DNA of 64,000 nucleotides from Platycnemis pennipes. Its lineage: Eukaryota; Arthropoda; Insecta; Odonata; Platycnemididae. Location: assembly GCA_933228895.1 (NCBI GenBank), contig OW121848.1:95933470-95997469 (forward strand). The letters run 5' to 3'. A model generated the notes under the pieces. The model was not told where the DNA came from. It did not search any database and was given only the letters and a program-made list of their open reading frames with translations. The position numbers and the translations under genes were made by a program. Positions 13,453 through 24,594 of the stretch are shown here, one piece after another. Every line of letters begins with the position of its first letter. Position 1 is the stretch's first letter.

Positions 13453-13577
13453 TCGTTCAAAGAATCGACGTGTCAGTGTAAGAAGTGTAGAAAATTTAGC
13501 GCCGCACTAAGGTTTCAAATGTCTTTTGTAATAGACAGCCATTTGAGACTCAACGTCTTACACGCACGTCATTGAAC
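13453..13577. repeat. Imperfect inverted repeat
   Basis: The left arm (13453-13487, with CGTTCAA, GACGTG and GTGTAAGA) pairs with the right arm (13549-13577, with TCTTACAC, CACGTC and TTGAACG) with small gaps. Inside it, GTTTCAAATG (13512) pairs with CATTTGAGAC (13540). It could be a decayed foldback MITE or a chance structure. Confidence 0.4.
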
Positions 13578-15734
13578 GCATTTGGTCTAATTCACATCAT
13601 ACGACACAAAAATATTAAATAAAGCAATAAATTAATGCCATTTATGCCATTTCAATGTTTGCCATAATACCTATACAATCTACATCAACCTTGAATGAGC
13701 AATAATAAAGGGCACTAAGGAATCTTATTAAAACATTTTCATTTTAATTTACAAGTTGGTAAACAAGGAACCGGTAATATTCAAAGAATAACGTAAATAA
13801 ATGGTCAATTATGCACGGAAGCTGCCTTTTAAAATAAAAAGGGACCCGATTTTTTCAAAGACAAATCATCAAAGCCGATTGCTTACACCAGTAGTGAGTG
13901 GCATCATACCTTCATTTCTTTTCCACCTCATGCACCTGAGCATAGTTTATTATCCGAAACGCGTGTAGCACGAGCAATAAATTATTTGTACGATAGTGGA
14001 ATTCTGCCATTACTGGATTATCTATAAAATTATATTTTGGCAGTAAAATATAAAGAAGCTGTCTCTGAATATGAGGGGAAAGTAATGGAAATAAAATGAT
14101 GCAATTAAAGGAGTTGTAACGTATTTTTTTAGGAGTATTAGATCAGCAAATATCAAAGAATAAATCGCCTCATTAAGAATGAAGGAATTCAAAAACAGAA
14201 AGAGAACAATCTCTTCATTCTGGAAGAGACATGTTGAGATGAATAGTCGAATCAGAATGCCTAATTTGAATGTACAATTATGCCCAAGATCGGAGAACAG
14301 TATCCACTCTGAACTTATTTAACTAACCGTCAACTAATAACAGCTTATTTATATAGCCTGTAGGGTGAGGCATAACTGCCTCTTTCTATTTCTGTTCATT
14401 CAATTCTTGGAAGTACATGTAAAGATAAAAACGCCACTCATTTCATTGCGCTAATTGGTCATTATTTATTTTGCTCACAGATTTAAGGGGAGAGTGCTAT
14501 GATTACAGACAGCAGTGATTGAATAATTACCATATGTGAATTATATTGAGAATGTGTATTGTTGAGGTTTGCTCAGCGAAAAATATTTTTTCAAGCCATC
14601 AGAAAGAATTAAAAAAATTAAATATAACCTCAAGGCACCACGAGATTCAAATTTCAAGAGAAAATCATATTTATGGTTTAATTGCATAAAATAAAGTAAA
14701 TTACTTAACATTCCGAAAGTACTCCACCAATTTACAAATAATTTTTAATGGGTATATATTTGCTACTATAATTCCTACGTAGGTAAAATATTAAATTTTT
14801 AATGTATTTGACAAGGGCTAGGAAAACATAGGTAACAATTTCTGCATCGTAAAGTCTCAGACGAGTAAATCGTATTGAGGGATGGGATGCATGTTAAGGG
14901 GTATATTTCTCATTTTGTCAAAAATTATTGACGATTTAATGCATCAAAAGCCATTACAGAAATGACTCATGGATATCTTAATCCAATTATCGAATAATGT
15001 TGTGTTATTCGGTAACAAGATGATGGAAAATTACGTCCGCACATTGGACGGAATACTGTAATTGGAAAACTATCTAAACTGAAACTGAATATGAACCAAA
15101 CCTCGAACCCTTCAAGGCTTTTTTTCTGATGTTTGCCTGATAAACAGATGGCGAAATGATTAGTATCATAAATAAGGAGTTTTCTCTTATGCATCCAGTT
15201 GGTCTTTTTGATTGTTCACTTGCAGAATATATTCTTATACAAAGGGATTAGTATGCCACAAGAAGGAAAAAAGTAATTAAATCTTTAAATTCCTGCATAA
15301 AACGGTTTTCACAGTAGTTGTTTTAAATGAATGGTTAGCATTTTATAACATAAATGACATTTAAGATGAAAAATATCAAATCTGATTATGGTATTTTCCA
15401 CACGATGATACTGATTTTTCTTTTGATAATTTTATGAATCATGTAAACAATAGTAAACGAATTACCAATTTAATTGGAAGAAAATTGGCTTGTAAGCGGT
15501 TTAAAAATACTGGAGAACAAAATTTTTATAGTAGCATAGGTATATGTGATATCTGTTTTAGTAGGGCTTCGAAACGTAGCCATAGCATGACCGAAACGGA
15601 ATAGTAATTAAAAATAGTTAACGTATAATAGATTGATTTCCTACAACTACGGTTGTCAGTTAAAAATACGTTAAACACAAGACCTCCAAAATCTTTAGGA
15701 AACGGCGTCATTACTTCGGTTATCGGCCTCTTAG
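13578..15734. other. AT-rich non-coding DNA
   Basis: No gene or repeat recognised. Frames at 14967-15194 and 15526-15792 (minus) are short. The second runs into the tandem duplication that follows. Confidence 0.5.
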
Positions 15735-15892
15735 TCGTCAAAGGTCGACGTAAAAATAAAATGGAACTTTCCAATAAAATGGTCTGAAACAAATATCTTG
15801 GGGCATAAACAGATCGTCAAAGGTCGACGTAAAAATAAAATGGAACTTTCCAATAAAATGGTCTGAAACAAATATCTTGGGGCATAAACAGA
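15735..15892. repeat. Perfect tandem duplication, 79-bp unit x2
   Basis: Copy 1 (15735-15813) and copy 2 (15814-15892) are identical base for base as far as I can read. Both start TCGTCAAAGGTCGACG and end GGGGCATAAACAGA. Perfect identity suggests a recent duplication or an assembly artefact. Confidence 0.95.
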
Positions 15893-17269
15893 TGCGTTGA
15901 CATCTTGGTGATGACATACAAAGGTTCTGGTATCGTAGAAAGGAAAATTCTATTGATTTTTTTCTTAGGCTCGCGGCTCTCTAGTTTTTAAGTACACCCA
16001 ACTTTCTTCCATACCATGTCCTACCTAAAGTTTCGCCTTCTCTTTCTCAGCAGGAATGATTTATTTCAAAGAACAACAAAATGAGAACAACTTTACGTGG
16101 CTTCGCGCTATAAATATACGTGATATAAGTGGTTCCTCACTAGATGGCTAATCCCATAATGTCATTTCTAGAGAAAGAGATTTGACTCTCAATGCGCCCT
16201 GAACTAGGAGGTAACTTAGCAAGTAGTGCACCCTATGAAATAAAGTGCTATTGGGACTACTAGATGGAAATCCCTAGACCACAAAAGGGTTCTTCTTTTC
16301 GGTTTCAGTGGAGATTGTGAAATATGCCGTCAGGCATTTAGAGCAGCGTGTCAACATATTTCCCAAACAAAGCAATGTTTTCCTGCGCAAATGATTGCAC
16401 TGATGTAAATGCATCCAAAAAGACAAATCACTACATGGTACGTTACAAAATTCTAGCACCGGATTATTAGGCACTTGGTGAAACCTAATTTAAGCATGAA
16501 TATATCTATGCTTTGGCCACAATATCTCTATACACTCTTGAAAACAACATACGCATTTCAACAGGTATCCAACGTGACCAATTCTTGCCCTCCACCCAGC
16601 GAAACTTTTTTCCTGCTCCGTCTTTCGTCATCAGATGCGAGGAAAACACATTTTCTAAAAAAATGCCATCTTAAGACGCTTGCTACGGCCGCAGCTGTTC
16701 CACTTGCCGGTGACCTCGCATGCAAGAAATGAATATTGCATGCCAATTATATCTTCCACTGTTTCTGTAAAACTTTTTGCACCTATCCTCCGTAACCCGG
16801 CATCCACCATCTTCTCATCTCACCGCTCACATGCACGTGACTGTGAGAACACCTGCGCATCATCTTCAAGGAGCGTCAGTTCAACTTCATATCTCGCGTA
16901 CTTCCCAGGGCACTAGGGTTGAGATTCGCCGGTGAAATCCGTTCATCACCAGGGAACATACGAGTGATTACCTTCTCTCCCTTTCTCTCCATAATCCAAT
17001 TTCCGGAGGCTAATTCGACCCAATTCCTCAAAGTACTCTCGAGAGGGGTAAACACAATGCAAGCCTTTTAAGCTGATATTTTCAAAACATCCCCAGGCTC
17101 CCTTTTCTCTGACACATGCACTGCCCCGCAGGATGAAATCGTATCCGACAACAACCGTTCAAGGCTCGCTCATATTTTCATTCAAATGTCAACGCATCAT
17201 TATGCCTTCGCATTACATGGTTCGGTATCAGATTCGACATGGCTGCCCTTCTAAAGTATCAACAATCAA
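15893..17269. other. Non-coding DNA
   Basis: No gene recognised. Several frames of 60-90 aa overlap on both strands at 16274-16916 without motifs. Composition becomes gradually less AT-rich towards 17 kb. Confidence 0.45.
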
Positions 17270-17850
17270 GATCCGGCCGGAGTTGCGGCCGGCACCGTCA
17301 GCTTCTTTCTTCTGCCTTTTTAAAGGCCTACCTCCCCACATCCTAATCACCCTTCACCCTTCTCCCACAAATCCCCCCCCCCCCCCCCCAACGCACTCCT
17401 CACCCTTCTTCCGAAGAGGAAAGCCAACTCACCCATTTTTCGTGAGCAGAATCCAATCAAAATGCTCTTCCTCGCTCCCCCATTTCCCCCTCAACTAGGC
17501 CCACGAGGCTCTTTACCCTCTCATCACTGCACATCCTACGTACGGGTGGCTCGTACCTTGTCCTTCTCCGCCCTGAGATACCTTCGTTAATCCTCCCCCT
17601 CCCTTTTCTACCTTCTCCCTCCTTGGCCACCAATGGAAATTCCTCGCCCTCTTCTCCCTCTCTTCTCCCTTCATTTAAGTTCAACCTAATTCCCGTCCAT
17701 GCGCGTATCTACAACCGCGTCTATTTTACACAGCCCCTTTTCTTGTACGTTTTCTCTTACTTTTTTCTTCCCTTACTTTTTCTTCCCCCGGTTCTTCCCT
17801 TACTTTTTTCTTCCCCCAGTTCTTCCCTTACTTTTCCATCCCTCTTCCTC
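17270..17850 (+). repeat. Polypyrimidine tract with C17 run and 27-28-bp minisatellite
   Basis: The plus strand is strongly C/T-biased. A run of 17 C lies at 17373-17389. At 17768-17837 a unit of about 27-28 bp is repeated (starts at 17768, 17795 and a partial at 17823), each beginning TTCCCTTACTTTT and carrying TTCTTCCCCC. The 192-aa frame at 17623-18201 is Phe/Leu/Pro/Ser low-complexity caused by this tract, not a credible protein. Confidence 0.7.
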
Positions 17851-19119
17851 TATACGCTTCCCTTCATCATTACACATCACTTAGTCTTAATGGACCTCTT
17901 TCTTTTGTTTCCATTGCCGAAACTGAGGGGAAGTGACGTCATTCGGTCGTCTCATAAGCATTATTATCCTCCCTTTTCCCATTTCCTCTTCCTCATTCCC
18001 TTCCCTCCTTCCGAAAATCCCGCCCCTAGTGTTATTCTTCCGATACTATTCCCGTTACTCATTCGATTTTCCAGGCCTTTTATACCTTGTTTTCGTCACA
18101 TCGCGACAAAATTTATCACTTTAATTCTTTCAAATACGTTACTTTCGTTATGCATCCCATCTTTTAGCATAAACTATTACCATTTTAATATCGAGGTATA
18201 AATGCGAAGGTCAAGTCGTAAGGCTATCACTAAAAATAAGCATTTACTCAGTGACAAGATAGTGATCTTCTACTGGTTCACGCACTGTTTATTTTGCAAT
18301 GTAAATACCTGAAAATCATGAAATGCTTATATGATACACTCTCATCACGTTTACTTTGTCTGTGGATGATACTGAGACAAGTCACACATCAATGAATAAA
18401 AATATGACGTCGCCGCTGTGATAGTCTAAAAAAGCTTTTTCCGAGACATACACGTAACAAATAACGCGTAATCTGGTCTGCAGTAATTGATTTTGTTAGT
18501 TACTGTCCAATCGAAAACAGATGGTCGTTTGGGAAAACCAAGATACTATTTGGGTTAAGAAGCGTTTCAAAGCGCTACAAACACGCGCTATCTTTGCCTT
18601 TGAGAGATAATTAGATTCAAGAGATATTTAAATGAAAAATTATCGAAGTAAGTGGCATAATTCTCACATTTTACTAATGTCGACAAAGCATAGGTTTTTA
18701 AGATTTACCCACGCAAAAAAATCGTGACTTCGACGGACAAATAAGATTTAGCGGCCGCTGGAAACAGTCTTCTGCTTTTGTGAACTGTAATAACTGAAAT
18801 CGAACTGAACATCACCGTGGCGTTGTATTAACTGATATTTTATCAATACCAATCTAAACCATCATCAATGACGGAGCAATGCAGATGGGTCACCGAGTTT
18901 TGAGTACATCCCTTAACGTTCAACTTTTCTCATATTAATGGTCTAATATGCATTAGCACTTAACACACAAACTATGCAAATTCTGAGAAATATACTTACC
19001 TCATATTGAAGTGAGAACGTTATGAGAGAAATTAGCCTTTATTAAAGCTCTGAATACTTTACAACCCTTAATTATCCACAAGCAACCAATGTAGTTATCA
19101 ACTTTTCGATATTCAGCTT
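17851..19119. other. Non-coding DNA
   Basis: Nothing recognised. Pyrimidine bias fades by about 18.1 kb and the rest is AT-rich. Confidence 0.45.
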
Positions 19120-19274
19120 TGATAATGGCAATGCATTTCCTTTTCCAACAGCCATGAGTTTTATATTTTGCAAATCTGTGTATAAATCAACCAATGAATT
19201 ATGGAAGCATGGATGTAAAGAAAATTTTAATGTAAAAAAATACATGTATTTCCAGCGTCAAAAAGTGCCCATTT
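19120..19274 (+). repeat. 155-bp direct repeat, copy 1 (probable source)
   Basis: This segment, starting TGATAATGGCAATGC and ending AAAAAGTGCCCATTT, recurs at 19459-19614. The differences I can see are a T/G substitution (ATCAACC versus AGCAACC) and one A in a poly-A run. Its flanks do not match those of copy 2. Confidence 0.9.
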
Positions 19275-19429
19275 CACATACAGATGAAATTACTTCCAAC
19301 CTTCAGAAAGCGAGATATGCTTGATATTTCAATGTAAAGCAAAGATGAAGTACATATAATGAAATGCCTTTGAGATCATAACTATTTTTTTTTTTAATGT
19401 GACCATCGAGATACATATGTGAACATTAC

Positions 19430-19661
19430 TGCTTGTAGTGTAAGTAGTGGATGTTCGGTGATAATGGCAATGCATTTCCTTTTCCAACAGCCATGAGTTT
19501 TATATTTTGCAAATCTGTGTATAAAGCAACCAATGAATTATGGAAGCATGGATGTAAAGAAAATTTTAATGTAAAAAAAATACATGTATTTCCAGCGTCA
19601 AAAAGTGCCCATTTTGCCTCACACCCTCGAGGTGCTTGAAAGGTAATGTAGATGTAGATGA
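19430..19661 (+). repeat. Family D repeat carrying the 155-bp segment (copy 2)
   Basis: Upstream of the segment the sequence GTAAGTAGTGGATGTTCGGTG (19439-19459) matches the inverted D copy at 23721-23860 (reverse complement GTAAGTAGTGCG, TTTTGGTGG). Downstream, GCCTCACACCCTCGAGGTGC and a GTAGATGTAGATGAT tail match the D 3' end. The 155-bp segment (19459-19614) therefore sits in the middle of a D element. The 62-aa frame at 19451 is not a gene. Confidence 0.7.
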
Positions 19662-22589
19662 TCTACAGTCCCTCATTACGCGTCATATGAATAATCTCTT
19701 GCAATACCTGAGCGCTCATGGAATCTTCAAATTTCTATCGAATCCTATCCCTTGAATAACCGCCCTTAGGTATCACTAAATGTAAGATAGTTTCATTTAG
19801 ATTCCAAATCAAATATAAGACTAATAGCAAAAAAATCAAGGATATCTATTTGGAAGAAATATTTGTTTTCTCTCATTCCATTTTCCACATATTTGTATGC
19901 GTAGGACGACAAATCACAGAAACTTAAACGGGAGCGTCAAACCTACGGAAGAAGTGAAAAATAACCTGACCTAGGCACCGCTACTTCGTGTGGTCTGTAT
20001 TCCACATCTTTATGCTCAGTTGTGGCTTCTTTATGTACTTTAATTGCCAATGCAAATTGAAAAATGCATTCATTCAATTCGCTTATTATCGCGCAAACCT
20101 TATCCGTTTTGATATCAAGGCCAGACACTCATTACAAGCTGTATCCCTAAATGAAATCTCTTCATTTATAAGAGAGTTGGCAATGAATCAAGGATCATTT
20201 GGGAAACAATCATTAAATTCATACCGGAAGCACGGCATGATAATGGAATTAAAATTAAACTTTAGAATACCATCTTCTGTTACAATTATGCTAAAAACAC
20301 TTTGGGTTTGACATTTGTTGTGCATATTTTGACCACGAGTTTACACATAATTATTTGTTTTGAACAACATTACAACGTTACAGCTTCAACGTAAAAAGTT
20401 CACCCGATATGTAGCGTTACTGGCAAAACTGGTGAAATTTCTCGCGCGCAATTCAACTACACTGATAGGTCTTTCAGAAAATTTGCAATAAAACTTTGCT
20501 TGAACCCAGGCAACTTCATTCCATCTAACAAGGTAGCTAATGCTATCTAAAAAGAGCATAAATTATGAACTGATTAAGATTTTTACCACGAATAAAACTA
20601 ATACGACGTCGACTCTTTTCAGCGGACCATATAACCACGTGATAATAAATAAGATAATTTAATTAATTCACATACCATACAATTAAAATGCTCGGTAAGT
20701 TCGTTAAAATTTGGTTGACTGGCTCGTTAACCATAAATGTATTCCCTAACATGGCAAAACTGAGCGAAATGTAAATTCATCACCAAGGTGATGAGGAGTA
20801 TGCAGAGCTAGGAGAAGACGTCGGTGGTCTAGCAAAGAATATGATAATAGGCGAAGAGCACATCTTTTTACGTTATGCCTCTTGAAAGAAATGGAAACCA
20901 GAATACCATGAAATTCAAGGAATGCCACGACTGACCGGTAAACATGGGGCTAGTGGGGAAGAGCGGTGATGGTAGATGCCGGGGGAAGAAGCGATCGACG
21001 AGGGGAATCTGATGATAAGACCTTCGGTACAACGGAGCCTAAGTTCAACTTGCTCATTTCCATCCAATGCCATTGTAAACATCAAAATAAAGAACTTGAC
21101 AAAGTTATTGAGATTTTTGTGTGCATGTATTTCCTTCTTGACGATGCATCTCTGCGTATTTATCTTCATAGTTCCGTTTTCCTATTAACAATAGTTTTTT
21201 TCCATCTTCATATTTCAATGCTATCCTGAATTTTGATGATCACACCACTTGTTTACACATGTAAAGAATGAGACAGCAAACGCACACTAGTACCTTTGGA
21301 TAGTATGTCTGAGCCTCAATAACAACCGAGCAGTGTCAAGAAATCCGCGTAATAATTTAAAAGAGGTGAACATTACGAAAGTATAGAAAGGGTCATGAAA
21401 GTAATAAAGATAGTTCTATTCCAAGCATCTCATAAAATTAGGATTTCATACTTTACATTCCCTATAAGGTGAAGAAGGGAAAAATAAATGCGTATCAATT
21501 GACATCTGCAATAAGAACATTAGCGAGTGGCACACAATGATTCAAGCTGGATGAGCAGTCATTTCCTTATCAATTGATAGTACCTCATATATGTCTTTAT
21601 ATCGCTCTAAGCTCTATCATTTAAGAAAGTGAGACGCATTAAAGTCAAGTAGAAAGAATAAAGATATCTAAAAAGGTAAAAAAAAGGAATGTTTAGTAAT
21701 GAAAGCTTTACGATAGTAACTTTCCAATGACACGCTAAAGTGCAAGGGAAAACAAAGAGCAAAAAATAAGTAAATTTACTAACGTTCAAATAAAAAAATC
21801 AAATTACAGCATTATGAGAAAGGACAAAAAGATTCCAATTTCATATATTGGCACAAAAAGTGCGCTACTCCGTTTTTCTCTGATTTTTCTGACGGCTCCT
21901 CCCCTACAGTATTTTTCTTTTTACGTTCAAATATTTTTTAGGTCTCTTCTTGTCGTCCAAAATTTGTTTTCTTTCATCCCGATTTCCTCACCAACCCAGC
22001 CTTCTATTTTCAATGACGGCCTTCGGTATCCCATTGTCTCTAATTATTTGTACCGTCCACCCACTCAGCCTCCTTATTTAGGCAAACAAGTTTTCTTCCT
22101 CCACCACGACAATCAGCACTACATGTTTCGTCCTCCTCTCCGCCTATCTTCAATTTCATGAACCCATAAAATGTCTTGCTCAATGCAGTAAGCTCTTCGC
22201 TAAAAATTTCCTCAAATCTTTGCTATTGGTATCCATCGGAAATATTCTTCCGTACGTAAACCCCTTCTTAGCAGAAACAAATCACTCTGCACACAACATT
22301 AATACTATGCATACCTCTGCTCAAGGTGCTACCAAAGAAACACTCCTGTTCCTCATCTCCTCTACAGCTTTAATACTTATTTCTTTTTCCGCAACAGCAT
22401 TGTAGTTTGGTTGCTGCTGTAGATATTCATTCCATAAGACTTGTTTCCTTTACCCCATGCATCATGAATTTCTGATTGCATTCATCTTACATTTAAACGC
22501 AGTGTATGCATTGAGTAGTATTTTTACGCATACCTCCATGGTAACACGTGTCAACTTATTCCCTCTGATTTAAAATGCATTCCTGCTGG
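19662..22589. other. AT-rich non-coding DNA
   Basis: No gene recognised. The frames at 19988-20311 (107 aa) and 21814-22161 (115 aa, Phe/Ser/Pro-rich) have no known motif and no splice context that I can defend. No repeat was spotted. Confidence 0.45.
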
Positions 22590-22650
22590 TATTTTACCCC
22601 TTGCCACACACCCTTGTGGCAACGTGCAGAGTGTTATGCAGATGAAGATA
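22590..22650 (+). repeat. Family D repeat, 3' part
   Basis: CCACACACCCTTGTGGCAACG followed by TGCAGAGTGTTATGCAGATGAAGAT parallels the D 3' end at 8768-8814 with several substitutions. This looks like an older, 5'-truncated copy. Confidence 0.55.
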
Positions 22651-23597
22651 TCTATTGCACTTAACTAGTATCGCGATACGAGCACCCCTGTCCAACTCCC
22701 CGCAATAACATTTGAAGATAAGAGGCTTAACTATTTCAATGCAACTATTTCAAATGCCCTGAATTACCTTCACATCATCATCTGTGTTTTAAAAACCATA
22801 ACCGCACTAACAGGCGCCTCAGACCGGGAGGGGAATAACTTTCGTTTCTCAGCGTATCTTCTCTCAGTCTTAACTACGAAAAGCTGAGACTAAGTAGTTT
22901 GTGAAACTTCTTTTCGATATCAATGAAGCATCATAGATCATCTAGAATGACTTCAAACAAAACGAAACGTTTTTCCTTCCTCCAACGTTCTCGCCGGTGC
23001 AATGGCATCACTAATTGTCCTCGAAATGCTAAGCCAATGATGATCGTTTCCGGAAAATGCATCTTCTCTCTTCTCCCGCCTTCTGTACGTAATTCTAAAA
23101 ACGACATTTGAATTGAAAAACCAACCTTAAGCTGTCTATAGTCTTTAGAAATTGCCACTCTATAGTAAGTACCCTGCAGTCCTCAAATCCTTCGCTAATT
23201 TAATCACTGTTGAGCTTATCTGGCGGCAAAAATTACCAAGCAATTTTAAAATAGAATTTATTTTAATGATATTTTCTCGTTTATAAGATAAGATAACTAT
23301 AGCAATAATTATCATCAAAAGTCACAAATTCATTCTTTCACTGAAGATTAACCTCCGATGCACGAATTTTACCGATTATTATCGTAGGCGATTTCATAGC
23401 GTGCCTGTGCCTGTACCATGCTTCTTTGTCTACTGTAAACCTAGAAAACGATACATTTATGTTTAATAATTTTCAGGTCCTTTACAAACAAGATACATCT
23501 AAAGCATGATTGTTTATAGCAATAAGGCCATGACGATAACAGCAGGAAAGACGTGTAGGCTGGAAGCATTTGAAACGTGATCCTACAATATAATATT
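22651..23597. other. Non-coding DNA
   Basis: Nothing recognised. Short frames at 22923-23158 overlap on both strands. Confidence 0.45.
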
Positions 23598-24062
23598 TAG
23601 GTGAAATGGACAGACCGAGTAACAAATGAAGGTGTCCTTCGCAGAGTGAGAGAGAAGTAAAGTCTGATGATAACTTTGAAAAGATGGGACAATTTAACCG
23701 GCCATATCAGGAGACATGATCTAAGTCTACATCCACGAAATACCCTGTTGGATGCCACGAAGGTGTGTGGCCGGGAGTGACGACCACCAAAATCGCACTA
23801 CTTACATGCAACTAAGAGCTACTACTTCATACTGTACAATAGTACTACTTCGCGAAAAAGTGATGGCCTAATGAAGACAATTGTGACATTATGGAGTAAG
23901 CAGTGAAGGATGCAAAGAAGATCAGCGTAAATAAGAAGAGTTAAGCCGATAAGGGAATCGAAAGACGAACGTACTGAAGTGGTGTGCTGCGACGTGAAGT
24001 AATGTGAGCGTGCAGTGCTGAAGAGCGTTAAACCAATCCTAGTGTTGACCTATCATTATGAG
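23598..24062 (+). mobile_element. LINE 3' fragment (RTE-like), decayed, with nested insert
   Basis: This matches the 3' part of the element at 60114-60972. Shared blocks are ATGGACAGACCGAGTAACAA (compare ATGGATCAACCGAGTAAGTA), GGGACAATTTAACCGGCC, GGCCTAATGAAGACAATTG, AAGCCGATA and the 3' end AAACCAATCCTAG with a TGATG-like tail. Translated, the start reads W-T-D-R-V-T-N-E, typical of the post-RT region of RTE-clade LINEs. Stops and frameshifts are frequent, so it is dead. About 140 bp of family D is inserted at 23721-23860. Confidence 0.8.
23721..23860 (-). mobile_element. Family D small repeat, longest copy, inside the LINE fragment
   Basis: The LINE sequence GACATGAT (up to 23720) resumes as TGATGGCC (from 23861), leaving a 140-bp insert with TGAT on both sides as a possible short target duplication. 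Read on the minus strand, the insert ends with CACACACCTTCGTGGC, then CAGGGTATTTCG and TGGATGTAGA, the D-family 3' signature. It defines the probable full extent of the family. There is no coding potential. I see no clear tRNA head, so the class is unresolved. Confidence 0.7.
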
Positions 24063-24399
24063 GACCAAATAAGACTTCAATATGCATATCATGAATAAGA
24101 TTAATATGGAATAGCCTTCAAGAAAAATTTTTACGCTCATGTGATTAAGCACCAATTCCGTAGTAGTCGGAATCTGCATTGATAAGTCTGGTTTATATTT
24201 TCGGGGAAATTTTTTTATTTTTATTCATAAAATATCTTAAAAAGATTTGATATTCTAAGATACTACGCGAAACGTAAAATAAAAGTAAACTCTTCATCGT
24301 TCTAGCTGGAGCTGGAACTTCCCAATTTCTTAGGCCAAATGTATTTTCATGGGCGCAACCGTCTTAACCACATAATCAATGCTAATATATCTTCAGATA

Positions 24400-24594
24400 T
24401 GTTGGCCTGATGAAGACAATCGACGAGTGACAAGTGAACGAAAAAAATGGAAAAGGCAGGCATCGGATGAGATAGATGGAAAACTGTAGAAGATATGAAA
24501 GAGAAAAATTATATCAATGTGAAAAGGTTAGCCGATAGGAGAATAGAAAGAAAAGCTTCATCAAACCAATATTAAGATTGTACACTGATGATGA
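24400..24594 (+). mobile_element. LINE 3' fragment (RTE-like), second copy
   Basis: This matches 60767-60965: TTGGCCTGATGAAGACAATC, AAATGGAAAAGGCAGGC, GTGAAAAGGTTAGCCGA and the 3' end TCAAACCAATATTAAGATTG followed by TGATGATGAC. Only the last 195 bp or so is present, a 5' truncation typical of LINEs. It lies about 340 bp from the previous fragment in the same orientation. The two may be independent insertions or a duplication. Confidence 0.8.

Noticed and set aside
15735..15892. CRISPR-like direct repeats
   Set aside because: There are only two adjacent units with no spacers, so it is a simple tandem duplication. No CRISPR array was seen anywhere.
17623..18201. 192-aa open reading frame, longest in the window
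   Set aside because: Phe/Leu/Pro/Ser low-complexity product of the polypyrimidine tract and the 27-28-bp minisatellite. Overlapping frames show the same bias.
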